Shown here piece by piece: positions 32,602 through 45,149 of a DNA stretch of 64,000 bases. The number at the start of each line of letters is the position of its first letter. Within the stretch, counting starts at the first letter, position 1. Source of the stretch: Porites lobata (taxonomy: Eukaryota; Cnidaria; Anthozoa; Scleractinia; Poritidae); contig CALNXK010000154.1 of the NCBI GenBank assembly GCA_942486035.1, forward strand, positions 666,001-730,000, given 5' to 3'. The notes under the pieces are model-generated. The model made no database searches. It saw nothing but the letters and a program-made list of their open reading frames with translations, and had not been told where the DNA came from. The position numbers and the translations under genes were made by a program.

Positions 32602-33123
32602 TAATACCCATACTACCTCCAGTACCAGGAATTCTCATACAGCAATGACATAAAACCTTTTTGCTACTTCCGTAGTTTGGTCGCATCTAAGACCACAGTT
32701 ATGGGTTTTTTCGTCATCGTTTACTGCCTAGCTCCCCGATTGTCACAATAACCATGTGCTTTTGGCAGTTTTAAACCTAATTAAAGAAGATAAAGCCCCT
32801 CCGCAGGATGGAAACGGGATCGAAAGAAGTAAGCGGTGCCATAATATGAAACTGGTCGCTATGCCTGAAGTGTTTATCCCACAATTCATGGGGTGGGGTT
32901 TTTAATACATGACATGGCACGTCGTTTCAATCATCGCCGAAAATAAACCGCATGCTCACCACAAGACCATTTGCACACAATGAAAGTTAACAACACCTGA
33001 CCATCGCAGTTTTGCTAATTAAGATTCTTATTTTTTTCGACAACTCAGTAGTGTTCACTTGTTCCAAAGTAATCAACGCTTTCAAGCGATAGAATTCGGG
33101 GACCGACACGTTTCGGAAAAGCT

Positions 33124-33282
33124 CTAGACTACGAGTAGTCCCCCATTTTTCCTCAGGGATAGTAGAGCGAGCAAAACGCGAGCACGCGTGAAAATCAACC
33201 CACGCGAGAAAAGGCGACACGCACTCGCGTTCCGCTCGCTCTACTATCCCTGAGGAAAAATGGGGGACTACTCGTAGTCTAG
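33124..33282. mobile_element. 159-bp foldback inserted only in unit III
   Basis: The ends CTAGACTACGAGTAGTCCCC and their inverse form long stems. AAAAGCT (or GAAAAGCT, 8 bp) is repeated on both sides (33117-33123, 33283-33289). The unit IV equivalent at about 55180 reads 'cggaaaagctctaaattt' without the element. This fits a hAT-type 8-bp duplication, inserted after the duplication of the unit. Confidence 0.8.
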
Positions 33283-36200
33283 AAAAGCTCTAAATTTAAT
33301 CTTTCCTAAGCTTTCGTCGAAAAACATGCGTGGCTTCGATCACGCAACTATTCTTATTCCCAGTTTCCACGGTCTCCCCTAGGAACGCCTGCCACAATGA
33401 TCTCCATTTGTGTACAAGATACGAAGAAAAACGCGTTACAGACTATGAGTCTCGCTGCTTATGCATGTAAGCGAGACTAATTAATTACAAACATAAATCT
33501 ACTCACGGCGTTTGTTTTCTAAAAATTAATTTTAGTGAGCTCTTCCAACTCAAATTATTAGCTTAGGTAAACTGAGAACTATAATCTGCTATATTGTAAA
33601 TCCTTACAACAATTAAAGCACCTTAAGTGGTAATAATCAAAATTAGTTACTGGCGAAGGTATGCTTTGCCAGGCTGGGCAATTTCCCATTTAGTAGGAGA
33701 GCAATACTTTCATTTTTACTAAAACTATGGCTTAATGGTCATCTACTATTCGTGATATTAATTACAACTTGGGTCAGTTGAGTCAGTTGACATGTTGTGC
33801 TCAACTTCCTTTTTCTTCTCTCTTTCAATGTTGGCTTCAAAACTGGAAAAATCCACTGAAAAACCATTACTTAAGAAAAGAGAAAGGGAGGAACCAGGAC
33901 TGTGTAACCCTTGTTATAATCTGGTAACCTACAGTAAATAAATTAAATTTGCCAATAAATAAATGGCAAGCAATAAATGTAAAGTGATAAAAGCAGTAAA
34001 TTTTGTTTGATAATAAATTAAAATCCAAACAAAAAAAGACTGTCTTACAGTCAACTTATAAATGTTTATATGAGCCCCAATTTTTTAAAAAAAATTAGTT
34101 ATATAGCATATCAAACATAGCATTCAAAATTATGCCTTTACCCAGCCTAGTCCCCATGAGTTTTCGGCTCGGTCATTCTTGGACTCTACCATGAGCTGTG
34201 ATGTCACCGAGAGATACTCGCCAAGAACGCCGTTCTCTTGCCCGCTCTCTCCCAGACTTCGAGCGGACAACGGATCAAGAGAGAATGCCTAGGGACTAGG
34301 CTGACTTTTATCCAGTACATGAAAGGAAAAACGCTAGGAGCCCCTATGGCCACAGCTTATAAAACTTGGTCTAATTCTAGTAACCAGCCAGACAATGAGA
34401 TGTCCCTCATTTTTCTCAGGGATAAAAGAGTGAACAAAACACATGAATAGGCATGAAAATTCCTTGCGGGAATTTTTCATGCACGTTTGCATATCTTGCC
34501 TACTGTAGCTCACCTTCCTTATGGGTGGCAATTTTCATGCAAACTCTACAAATCAGTATTTGTCTACTTCTATGCTTTACTTTCTCCTTTAAAAATTCAC
34601 TTCCTTAAATTGCATTTAAAGGTTGTATAAATTTAAAAATGTAAGATTACTACAATGTTGATGACAAAAAAGATGAAATGTCTTTAGTTGATTTTCAAAA
34701 CAATTTTCCCTACTAGTACAGTATTTTTTAGAATTTGAAGGTAAATCTGAATTGACGGCTTGGCTTAAAGTTGTCGAGAGCCTAAGAAGATGCCATGTCA
34801 AAATCAGGGCGAAAACAAAGTCAAACTAAAGGGAGATCCACCTTCCCCCTCTTGACACCGTTAGCGAAAGTAACCTGATAATGTTCTGCCGCCTCCTGGA
34901 ATAATCAGCTTGAAGAATTAGCAAAGCTAAATTTGCTTGAAAACAAGCAATCAGGTCAGAAATAGGCCCAAGTATAAAAGACAAGAAAGGGGAGCGCCTG
35001 TCCGGCATCTTGAATAAGTTTCTAATTTTGCGCGGAGTAGATTGGAACTGATAGTGTGTCCTCAGCGTTTTTGAAAAGTTCCCTTTTCATTGATCGTTTT
35101 CATCGGATACGTGTGGACCGAAGCCGTATCCGTAAAGAAAAAGTTGCGTTTTCATATAAAAACGGATGCCTGTGCACAGGGCCTAAATTTGATAACAGCT
35201 TAATTTTCCTTTAACTTTCAAAGCGACCATAATGAAAATGCTAGAATAATCCTAAATCCCAATTCGTAAAGTGAATATTCCATCTACAGGCGAAATGGTA
35301 AATCCACCCAGTGAAGAGAACGACAGCAAAGTACATATTCTCATTCATATTCCTTGACATCTTGGTATAGAGCGTTTCCACATGACGTCAAGGTGGCAAT
35401 ATTTCTGTTCCAAAACATGGGTTACTTTCTTAATATATAGTATTTTATGCTGCTGTTCCATTTTTCCTTATTCCTCCACGATTAGTATCTAAGCTTGTAT
35501 GGAAGCTGGCGGAAGAAATAGGCCTGCAGTTGGCATCAAAGTGCTTTCCTTCCTCGGTTCTCCGGCCAACGGCCAACGGCAAAGAAAGCAACGCGCCAAA
35601 TACCCCCGATTTTAAAATCGAAACCTAACGGAAACAATATATCATTGATTTGTAATTTTGAGAGGGATCAATGTAGTATCGAACTTAACCGTGCGCAACG
35701 TAAAGGTTCTGTAACCGGACACTAATCGCATATTTTGAATTCGCAAAATCCTGCAAGAAGATCTGGTACATGCGCAATAACCAGACTGTGTTTCTTCAAG
35801 ACATTTTATCTTTAATGGACACTTTTTTAATTCTCATGACTCAGTAATGTGCAAACTAATAACTGCGATTCTTTAAACTAAAGGTAATTACAATGTTCAT
35901 CAGGGATGAGTCACAATATACCGTCTAACGTTACGAGTAACTCGGTGCAAATCGTAGCTAAACAAAAGAAGAAATATGTAAAAATATGAATAACTATGAG
36001 TATATTGTATTTTTTGAATGAAGCTAGCATTACCTAATTCTCTACAAATAGCATGCATTGTTTTTAATGTGTACAAATCTATGGATTCATTCTGCAAACA
36101 CATTTTTCCATTAATCAATATGTCTAAAACTATACGCCCAGGGGCGGATCTAGTGGGAGTGTGCAGGGGTGCGCACCGCCCCCCCCCTCCCTTCCTGAGA

Positions 36201-36814
36201 TGACCTTTGGCTTTCTAATACAACTGGTATTCTGCAAAATATGAAGATATGTATGATATTTATTCTTAGCAGTTCAAACTATATTATTAGGGACCTTAAG
36301 CAACGACGAAAACAACGTCAAAAAAAAAATTGGTTTTACGAGCAAAACTGCTCTGCACGTGCATCACGCTTTTTAGTACATTTCTTTGACGTCTACTGCA
36401 CGACTACGACGTGAAACCTCCCAATGCGACGTCTAACGGAGGACGTGGACATACTACGACAAATTTTCCCTTCTCTATTTGAACATGGACAAAGCCCTTA
36501 AGAATTCAACTCCAGGAAACTGAAGTCGCCTATATTTGAATAATTGAGCGGTTCCAAATAGACGTGATAAAGTTTGAAAGGACCCAAATTCATTTTTTTA
36601 CTGATGTTTTCACTGCCGTCGTCGTAGTCGTTGCTTGGTCCCTGATGCACTGTATTCGCTTTTGAAATTTGTTTAAAATTTGAAGAGTACTTGAAGCTAC
36701 TTACTTAAAGCCACACGGAAAGAAAAAAAAATTGAAACAAGAATTTGAGGACACACCTGCGAACCGAACTCGGACGTTGCCGCATTCGCCATTTGCACAT
36801 TTCCCATAATACAC

Positions 36815-36931
36815 CTTGTTTGCCCCCCAAAATTTTGCATAACCTTTGTTTTTCATTTCTCCTGGGTATTACAGCCGTCCGAAAAGAAATTGATGACAAT
36901 GTTTATGCACAATTTTGGGGGGGCAAACAGG
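36815..36931. repeat. Foldback with TTTGCCCCCCAAAATTTTGC arms
   Basis: 36815-36842 pairs with 36902-36931; the loop carries 'ctcctgggtattacagccgtcc'. Copies are at about 58645-58752 and, half preserved, 9620-9715. It is responsible for the short paired ORFs on both strands at these places. Confidence 0.6.
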
Positions 36932-38115
36932 ATGCATTTTGGGATGAGAAAAGATTATTTATTTAATGTCAAACACACAGGGAGTGGTTACTCAGTCTCC
37001 CGAGCCGAAGGCTCAGGTTAAAAGTGATTGACAATTAAAAACTAAGAATTAAGAAGGATAAAAATCTAAACAGGTTTGCGCGTATTGATAAATAGGTAAA
37101 TTAATAAAAATGGAAGGCTGATTAAAAATACAAATAGAAAGATCCCTAAGTTATGTTTAAAATACTAAAAAAGAGAAAAAAAATGTGCACAATCTAAAAA
37201 TCAGTTTTAGAAGAAATATCAAATGCATTTATTGCATTGACATCCAGTACAATTCTGTTTCTTTAGAAGACTACGAAAAGATGCCACCGGGATATAATAA
37301 TATACTATTGTACTAATAATAATAATATGAGTAAGTAGCGAATAGAAAATCGCTCATTAATCGATAGTGCTGATCCTCCCTCCTCCTCTGCTGCTGACTG
37401 CGCGCATTTTTTATGCATTTTTCATTTAGTATAACTACAAACCGGCAATAGTGACCTAATACATCTTTAGTTCCTAAGCCGTGATCGTTTTCAATACAGT
37501 GAGAACTTTGTGCTTTTCACTAATTTCTTCATGTCAACAGTAGTTCCTGGGTGTAAAACTAACTCTCACAGAATTATTAAAACTCACTGGATTTCTATAG
37601 TTTCTAAAACTCACAATAATGACATAATCTCATGCTAAAATGGAGCGGATTAAAGTGTCTTCACCATGACCAGCCCTTTAAGCAAAAGAAAATTACTTAA
37701 CAACCGAACCGAAGTATCATTCAAGTTTCTACAGAACGCACTCAACTCATCAGTTTAATTGCAACTTTTTACGCAACCAGTAGCTTACCAGCTAAACTGG
37801 CGAATGGTCGCTAAATTCGCCATTTTCGTCAAAATCGCCACTTTCCTGTTGCCGTTACAATTGAGGTTTCCGAGCGCAAAAACCTGACGAATTTTCGCCA
37901 CACTCGCAATCTTCGCCAAATACGACGTGCAATTCTGGACACATAATAGATGTTTTATACCAAATCAGCATATTCATTACTCTTAATTATACTTCATTTT
38001 CAAAAGACTCGAACGTTAGTCGTAATCATAGCTCAGAATTGGCGTGCCTTTTCTAACAAAGAACTTGTATTTCTACACAACTGTTTCAAAGGTGCCCAAC
38101 TAAGCACGGTGGTCT

Positions 38116-39159
38116 TCAGTGCATGTGACGGTCAGTGTCCTGTCCTTCAGGATTCTGGGGTCTTTCATTTTCGAGGGGAGGAGCACGAAAAATAAGTTCG
38201 ATAGAAGCATGCTTCCGCCACGTAGCCCAAGCTATAAATGCAGTAATAAAATATAAAGAGGAGGTTTTAAGGAATTCTTCTGCAGCCGTCTGTCCACCAA
38301 TTGAGGGCCCTGGTAGAACTACCACGGCAAAAAGGCACCCCACAGCAATACATCCCGTCACACAAACAACCATAGTTGTCTGGCGTTCCGAAAAAGTATA
38401 GGACTTTAAAAACGCAATAACTCGGTTTGGGGCATCCGTGTTATTCCTTTGACTGTTGTCATCTCTCGAGTCAGAACGCGAGCGAAAAGAAGGGTTAGGC
38501 AAAGAATAAGTTCCCCATAAAAGGGCTTTAAGTGTAATTTCGCGCCCTCTTATGTTATAACCGTTTGGGTAGGATACCTCCAGGTAAAGGTACACGCCGT
38601 AAGTCGATGCAGCTAAAGTAGAGATGACAGAGAGAGCAACAGTCAAACCCCATGACGGATTGATTCTTATCCCAATTAAAAGCCAGCAACATATAGAGCT
38701 TATTGCATTTCCTCCAAATACATATAGGAAAATTATTACTGGAATAAATTCTTCAGGAACATCCGATGAATACAGGTGCGTGAATGAATCATTACCAAGG
38801 TGCAAGAAAATACATGAAATCAAGGGACCGTAAGTTGTAAAGAAATAGTTGACGGACAAATGCAAAGTGATTCCACGTACAACAAAAAAATACACACTGC
38901 ATAGTACTGACAAGAAGTGAATCGATAAAAACATGGCACTTACTATGTTTTCATCCATGCCACTTAATCTGTTTATGCCGAGTACCGCCCAAGTGAAAAT
39001 AAGGCTAGTGCTTACTTCAAAGATAAAGCGTGCAACTACAAATATGTTGTCAGCACTATGTCCTTCGCCGTAACTGAATGACTTATGACCCAGTGTAACA
39101 CATTGAGCTGTGTTCAAAGAAGGATCCCGAATATCCGGACTTACAGCCAGGTCTTGTAG
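38116..39159 (-). CDS. Gene 3 exon 2: seven-membrane-segment protein, array copy 3
   Basis: 347 codons plus stop, from acceptor 'gatctacag' with LQDLAVSPDIRDPS. The partner is exon 1 at 46697-47182 (same phase, 7.5-kb intron), giving about 509 aa. It is closest to gene 4: shared TWAVLG, MDEN, VSAMFLSIHFLSVL in segments 1-2 and RPQNPEGQDTDRH in the tail. The INPSWGLTVALS motif and the GPSIGGQTAAEEFLKTSSLYF region before segment 7 are kept. The segment 5-6 loop has a Ser/Arg/Asp-rich insertion (SFRSRSDSRDDNS). The tail is the shortest of the four (ends DRHMH). At the expected poly(A) position the hexamer is AATGAA rather than AATAAA. No frame damage is seen, so with an intact exon 1 this is one of the two best candidates for a working gene. 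Confidence 0.8.
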   Translation of the reverse strand, partial: LQDLAVSPDIRDPSLNTAQCVTLGHKSFSYGEGHSADNIFVVARFIFEVSTSLIFTWAVLGINRLSGMDENIVSAMFLSIHFLSVLCSVYFFVVRGITLHLSVNYFFTTYGPLISCIFLHLGNDSFTHLYSSDVPEEFIPVIIFLYVFGGNAISSICCWLLIGIRINPSWGLTVALSVISTLAASTYGVYLYLEVSYPNGYNIRGREITLKALLWGTYSLPNPSFRSRSDSRDDNSQRNNTDAPNRVIAFLKSYTFSERQTTMVVCVTGCIAVGCLFAVVVLPGPSIGGQTAAEEFLKTSSLYFITAFIAWATWRKHASIELIFRAPPLENERPQNPEGQDTDRHMH

Positions 39160-39553
39160 CTGTAGATCAACAAAAAGAAAAGTTACAGTGATTTGTGTTC
39201 ATTATTAATAAGGATATTATTATCAACTGTTATTGTTTATCATAATTTTCATTATGATTAATATTATAAGTAGCCTGTGCAGCAGGCGCGTTCCAATCCA
39301 CATATTGCGTGAAAGTTGCAAGAAAATACATGGAAGTTCGAAGGAGGGGAAAAGTGGAAACCTTGACGAACTCGCGCGAGAAACGCGCCCCTTCCTACGC
39401 ACGCTATCGCAGAGGTTATGTCTGCCACTCAAGACTGTTTCTTTTCATTAAAGCTAGCCTTCTTTTCGCATACATAACTGCAATGAATTTTCACGTAAAT
39501 CTATTTCAGTATTATTTATTCAAACTATTTCTCCGTTCCTGGCTTGCTTTTAA
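39160..39553. repeat. Intron 3' segment of gene 3
   Basis: The first 90 bp are the conserved acceptor region. The rest ('agcctgtgcagcaggcgcgt' onward) holds no recognised gene; short overlapping ORFs here are chance. Confidence 0.45.
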
Positions 39554-39587
39554 AATACCCTGGGCTATATTCCGGAGGGTGTAATTT

Positions 39588-39677
39588 GCAGGTTGCAGGT
39601 TGCAGGTTTCACGTGTCAGGTTACAGGTTGCAGGTTGCAGGTTGCAGGTTGCAGGTTAGGGTTGCAGGTTGCAGGTC
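39588..39677. repeat. GCAGGTT 7-bp minisatellite
   Basis: About a dozen copies of GCAGGTT, some degenerate. It lies in the left terminus of the surrounding element and accounts for the Gly/Cys/Val-repetitive ORF at 39544-39765. Confidence 0.85.
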
Positions 39678-40631
39678 AGAATTCGGAAAAAGAGTTAAAT
39701 GTCCTGAATGGTTTACAAATCTTCCGGAGGTCCTAAAACAGAACATTACAATGATGTTTTGGTAATATCATATTCTTGACAGGGTCACGCAAAACCGGAA
39801 ATATCAAATCTCAAATCTATAAAACGATTCTTTAGTCCAAGGTCTTTTTTTTAAGAAGGAAGGTTTTAAAATTGTGAGATCAGCTGCTCCTTCATCGCTG
39901 CTGTCCATCTCATCGCCCCTGGCAAAGCTAGCATAGTTACAGAAAAGACCGGTTCCTCGTCGCTATCGCCGTGTGCCGTACCTACGATAGAAATGGAAAT
40001 TACACAGCGATGGTGACCCAATTTATATGTGCAACTCGACTAAACACAAAAGAAAGTTTGATATCGGTTTAAAAGCAAAAATAAATTTCGATGAAATCCA
40101 TGTTGGATGCACGCCGTGGACAGCCGGCACTTGGAGAGTAGATCATTAACCACCGGAAATTTCAACATCCGTTCTTTTTTTTTTTGTCACCATTCGTTAT
40201 AGTTTTAAACGACAAGACAAAACAAAAATATATGATCTCGAATTCCAACTGCGCTTGAGAAATTCTGATTTATATATAGTGCAGTGTGGTACTATTGCCA
40301 GTCATTGAATTCAAAGCTCAGTTACCTCTTTGTAGAAAGAGGGATGCGAAATCTAACTGCATCCAAACAATTTTTGCGTTCGAGGTACGAGAACGCAACC
40401 CCTAATTTGCGTTGGGTGTTCAAACACAATCATTGTGCACCGGCATTCACCACAAAAATGTGGTCTTGGGTCGTTCTTTAATATCATCACAAGTTAAGAA
40501 GACTTGCCAGTAACGGTTTCCGGCATTTTATACTATATTTCAGTTAAATTTTCTACATGTGGAATTCCCAATATTAAATAAAATTAATGATTATATCTAA
40601 AACTTTGTCAACTGTTTACTTTTTAACAGTA

Positions 40632-40846
40632 CCTGGGCCGGGTTGTTCAAAGCTGGGTTAAGATAACCCAGGCGAGGAGGGTTAGTGCGAAATTTGAACT
40701 CAGATGTGAAAGCTTCATTTTGCCAACGAGTTGATGACTGGACGCTCTTAAAAATAACTGAGAAAATTATCCAAAGAAATGTTTTTTCACAAAAGAAAAA
40801 GAAACCCGGGTTAAGCGGTGATCGGCCTTCGAACAACTGCGCCCTG
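40632..40846. mobile_element. MITE with GGGTTGTTC ends
   Basis: The left end 'cctgggccgggttgttcaaa' and right end 'ttcgaacaactgcgccctg' are inverted copies, with TA on both sides. 'gggttaagataaccca' is a further palindrome inside. A fragment of the same family lies at 19119-19260. Confidence 0.6.
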
Positions 40847-41743
40847 TAGAGCATCTATTGCGCCAAAAAAACAAAAACGTCTTTTTACACGCCCGGAGCA
40901 CTCTGGCCAGTGTCTCCTCAAATAACAAGCATTTGAGACGAACCATACGATATCACGCTGCTCACTAGCCTTCAAAACGTTTTCACGAACGCACTCTCCT
41001 AAGCTCCGATTACTCCTAGTTTACATGTAAAACGTAAGACCTTCCTTCTTGCCTTGAAAGGTCTGGAACTAAAGGATCTTCAGTACAGTACTGAGATTTG
41101 ATATATCCAGTTTTGTGTGACCCTGTCAAGAATATGATATCCGAAAACATCATTGTAATGTCCTGCTTTAGGGGCTCGGGAAGATCTGTAAAACATTTAG
41201 GACTTTTAAATCTTTCTCAAATTCCAACCTGCAAACTACACCCTCAGGGCTATATTCTTCATAATCAGTTCACGGCTATCCGAAAATAAACTAAAACGCG
41301 TTTAGTAGCGTTTAGTCTCGCTTGCTTAGAGGATTTTAGATAAGAAATGACGAGGCCATTAATTCTGTATGAATCAGGATTTCCTCGCTCGGCTAAACGT
41401 TTTCACTGCCTACTTTATCGACAGTCGAGTAGTTTTTCAAGATAGTTACTTTTTATATCGCATAATTTCGACCCTGTGTGAGTACGCATGTGTAAATACA
41501 CGAAAATCAAGGGCCTCGATTCGAGAGAAATTACATAAAAAACGTGATGAACGTGGCACGTCATTTCATCGCCAAAAATAAACCGCATGCTCATCACAAG
41601 ATTCATTTGCATACAATAAAAGTTTACAACACCCGACCAGATTGTCTCACCATCGAAGTTTTGCTCTTTAAGATTCTTCTCTTTTTCGACCATTGACGTA
41701 ATCACTTGTTCCAAAGTAATCAACGCTTTCAAGCGATAGAAAT

Positions 41744-43580
41744 CAGGGCGGATAAAGGTTGGGCGGTGAAACGAGCGCTCCGCTCTTCATTTAATGTGTG
41801 ACGCGGATTAGGACTGCCACGAGCGCTCTTTCCGCGCTTCCGGTGCGCTTGAAGGCCGGCGAAATTTTCCTTTTTGCAAACCGGAAATCCTATTTTCTTT
41901 CTGCAATTTCAGGCTACAATGTTAAATAGGTAAATTTGTTTAAAACAATATCTATAAACAGTTTCATATGTTTGTGTTTGTGTGCCTGTAAGTCAAACTT
42001 GTTGGTCCTATAATGCCAAAATTTGAGTTTAATTTGAAAGTGTTGAATACCTCCTCCTTCCACTAAATATCACCTAATCGTCTTTCGCCGTTTCGTTTGC
42101 AAAAGCCTAACACTTCTTAACCTCAATTTTTACATATGTTAAAGGGGGATAAATTTTATATAACATAACAAAAAATTAGATTGATATATTTTGATATAGT
42201 GGCGTTGTACTGCTTCAAACTTTGCTTCTCGCGTGCAACGCGCAATGGCGATTCACGCAATGCGTCGCAAATCAGGCAACCGCATGTAAACAAAATTTAT
42301 TGTGGTTAGTTGTAAGGTTTTTTCTCCGTTTTTCTCTCTAAAACAAAACAAGGTAAACAGTACTAGTAAAAACTGAGGGAAACTAATTTTGAAGTTTCGA
42401 AGAACCAGAAAGACGTATAAGATGTTTTTTTTCAAAATTAAAAAGAAGGATGATGGTGATTGAAATTAGCATAATTTCACCTTGCACGAGCTGCACGCAT
42501 TTTACCCTGCAAGCAGTGGTTTCTCCGGGTCAGACGCTACGCTACGAAGGGAAAGAAACCACTGCGAGCATCCGTTTCCTTCTTTGATCGAGCCGCCGTC
42601 CAGCGCTATGGACGAATAAGTCAACTTTAAACATGTAAATCCTGTTTGAAAGCAAGTTTAGGCTCTCGCGCATTTGCTTACGCTTACAACTGCTGCCTTA
42701 ACGCGAGCCTGCTGTGGATATTCAGTATTTCTTTGGATTATTTATTCCTATCTACTTATTTTGTCAAATGTAGGCGAACCCAAATGGAGTTGAATTCCAA
42801 GGGACCATATCCAAGTTCAAAAGCGAAAAGAAGAATAAATTTCGTCGTTGCTTGTTTACGTTATCCATAAAACGCAAAATTAGGCACTGGCTTCACGTCG
42901 TAGTCGTGCAAAAATGGCAAAAAAAGGCAAAAATAAAAGCGTGGTGCACTTGCAAAGTTGTTGTTTTGCTTATTAAACCTATTGTTTTGTTGAAGTTCTC
43001 GTTGCCGTCTTGTCGTTGGATATTCGCAGTCATCACGTGGACGCGCATGCTCGATGGAAAAGCAAACGGTTGCTCGCAGTGGTATCTTTCCCATCGAAGC
43101 GTAGCGTCCGGCCTGGAGAAACCACTGCTCGCAGGGTACACGCATTTATAAAATACACTTCATCTTGTTATGAAACACGATCTGCTGTCTTTTAGTTTTG
43201 CTATGGATGGGATTTTCCTTCGTGTTTTAGACAGTACTTAGTTATTTTTGTTTTGGAATAACATCGACATTGGCGAGTAGTAGAACGAAAATATCAGTCA
43301 GTGGTAGAGTCATGGAAGTAATTAGAGAAACCCTTTGAAAGAGATGTTTGTCTACTCCAACAAAACGCCCCTGTAAAAAATAGCAACATTTGCCTCTCGG
43401 AGACAGCAAGAAAACAAATCAAGCCGCCATAATTCAGTGACAGCGGCAGTGTTTAATGGACAAACCACATCGCAAGCCCTGACCGAAGTCGAAAATAAGT
43501 CTAAGCAGAGTCCCAGTCCACTGCATCACACCTTTTTGCTCGGACGCGCTCGTTTCACCGCTCAACCTTTATCCGCCCTG
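41744..43580. mobile_element. hAT-like element, 1.84 kb, 8-bp duplication ATAGAAAT
   Basis: The ends read CAGGGCGGATAAAGGTTG at the left and the near-inverse at the right. ATAGAAAT flanks both ends (41736-41743, 43581-43588). Empty sites are seen in units III and IV ('caagcgatagaattcg' at about 33083 and 55149). CAGGG termini plus an 8-bp duplication are the hallmark of hAT transposons. No transposase reading is visible, so it is non-autonomous. It carries a nested element at 42503-43138. Confidence 0.85.
42503..43138. mobile_element. Nested element with 9-bp duplication CACGCATTT
   Basis: The ends TACCCTGCAAGCAGTGGTTT and near-inverse (one difference) bound 636 bp. CACGCATTT is exact on both sides (42494-42502, 43139-43147). 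A 9-bp duplication is typical of Mutator-like elements. Overlapping ORFs of 80-100 codons inside do not resemble a transposase. Confidence 0.75.
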
Positions 43581-43588
43581 ATAGAAAT

Positions 43589-45149
43589 CGTGAACCGACC
43601 CGTTCCGGAAAAGCTCGACATCTTTCAAATTAACATTTTCTGAGCTTTCTATGCATGGCTTTCGCCACGCCGCCAGTCTTATCCCCAGAAATAAAAAATA
43701 TATATATAAAACAGGGAATCTTTAAAACGGGAAATCTCTTTAAAATGGGCAATCTTTAAAACGAGGAATCTTTAAAATGGGGAATCTCTGGCAATGATGT
43801 AATTTCTCTCGAATCGAGGCCCCTTGAATTTTCGTATAATTATACACCAAATCGTCGAAAACGATATAAAAAGTACCGTCGATAAATTAAAGTAGGGAGT
43901 GAAAAACCTTTACCGAGTAAATCCTGTTTCGTGTAGAATTAATCACCTTCTCCTTTCTTATCTAGTCTCCAAGCAAGCGAGACTAAACGCCCATTTCAAG
44001 AGCTATATTTAAAACGAGGAACAGGGATCGGGGAATAGGAATGGAGAACGGGGAACAGGGAAACTCTTAACGGGGAATTTTTAAAAGCGGGAATATTTAA
44101 AACAGGGAATCTTTAAAAGCAGGAATCTTTGACTGGCAAGGAATCTTTAAAATGGGGAATCTTTAAAATAGGGAATGTTAAAACGGGGAATCTCTTTAAA
44201 ATGCGGAGTCTTTCAATATTTAGAACAAAAGGACTCTGTTTGTTAAGTTGGACTAGCCTCAGCTTTATTCATCATTCGAAGCTAAATATTCCAGCTAGTC
44301 ACTTTTAACACATTTTCTTGAATTCGAGAAAACCCATTTTATGAAGGTCAGTTACTTAGCAATTTTAAAGCCACAACAACATGAAGGTAAGTAAATTACG
44401 AATTTGAAACCACGACAAAGGCACTTTGAAATCTCCAACAGAAAACATAGAGTAGAAAGAAGTGAAACGAAGCACGTAGTGGCTACAAATACACGAATAT
44501 TCCAGCCAAAAATGCTGCGTGGAAAATGATAATTTCTCTGTAGAGCACTGTATAAAGTTGTCATGAAATGTTAAATTCTCCTCAGTCTTCCGTTTCCCGA
44601 AAGCCACAACCGGGTGTCTGCTTGATTTGTATTTTTTGAAAGATAAACTTGATCGCTGGTTAGATGTTTGAGCGACAATTTTAGTAGCTGACTGTGGTGG
44701 CCACAGCCTGGGCGTCAAGGAAAATTGAGCAAATTCTCGATTTTTTTTTTTTTTTTTTGCCACAAGTTTCGCAAAAAGTTTTTTTATTTTAGAGAATAAC
44801 AAGAAATTCAGTTTGCAAGTTTAGAAGTAGAGTCAGATGATATTTCTCGTTCAGTCTTGAAGGATTTATGCCCGGGGAAAGCTTCCGTAAAAAAGTGACG
44901 AAGACGCTCGTCGGAAAATGAAAAAAAAAATTAAAAACCTCTCAGGGAGACCAGCCGGGGTTTGGAGACCTTGCTAAAACAGATTTATAAATCATAGCTA
45001 TAATGGTTTTTATTGTCTGGAATGTCATGTGGTTTTTTTTTAACATCACGTTTTAGAACTGTGATAGTATTTGCTCTCTGATTGGTCAAGAAACTATCAT
45101 TTATTGTGCTGGTAAACTCACAGAAACTGTCGAGGTTATTATATTAAGG
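43589..45149. repeat. GGGAATCTTTAAAAC minisatellite and surrounding non-coding DNA
   Basis: Degenerate copies of 'ggggaatctttaaaa' occur at about 43700-43800 and 44040-44215, with an isolated copy near 45390. The rest shows no gene. A 145-codon minus-strand ORF (44365-44802) starts beyond a T-run and has a Lys-rich start from that run; I do not accept it as a gene. Confidence 0.6.

Larger units (their letters stand above)
31752..38115. repeat. Array unit III non-coding block
   Basis: Colinear with unit IV (53640-60546) over its whole length and with unit I from about 6990. It contains the pogo-like MITE (32311-32601), a foldback (33124-33282) absent from unit IV, the right part of the GGCCCTG element (34800-35190), the GGCGGATCTAG motif (36140), the GCCCCCC foldback (36815-36931) and the 'cgccattttcg' motifs (37800-37925). 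I see no protein-coding gene in it. Confidence 0.7.
39554..41253. mobile_element. 1.7-kb element with ~250-bp inverted termini
   Basis: The left terminus (about 39554-39820: 'gggctatattccggagggtg', then 'ttgacagggtcacgcaaaac') is repeated inverted at about 41085-41253. The left copy has gained a GCAGGTT tandem array (39588-39677) where the right copy has a single unit. No transposase is visible in the 1.2-kb middle, which carries another MITE at 40632-40846. Confidence 0.65.

Noticed and set aside
39544..39765. 73-codon repetitive ORF
   Set aside because: Translation of the GCAGGTT minisatellite.
42852..43151. Overlapping 80-100-codon ORFs on both strands
   Set aside because: Located in the nested element 42503-43138; no transposase motif and heavy overlap of frames.
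44365..44802. 145-codon minus-strand ORF
   Set aside because: Starts at a T-run giving poly-Lys, has no recognisable domain, and lies in repeat-rich DNA without splice signals that I could support.
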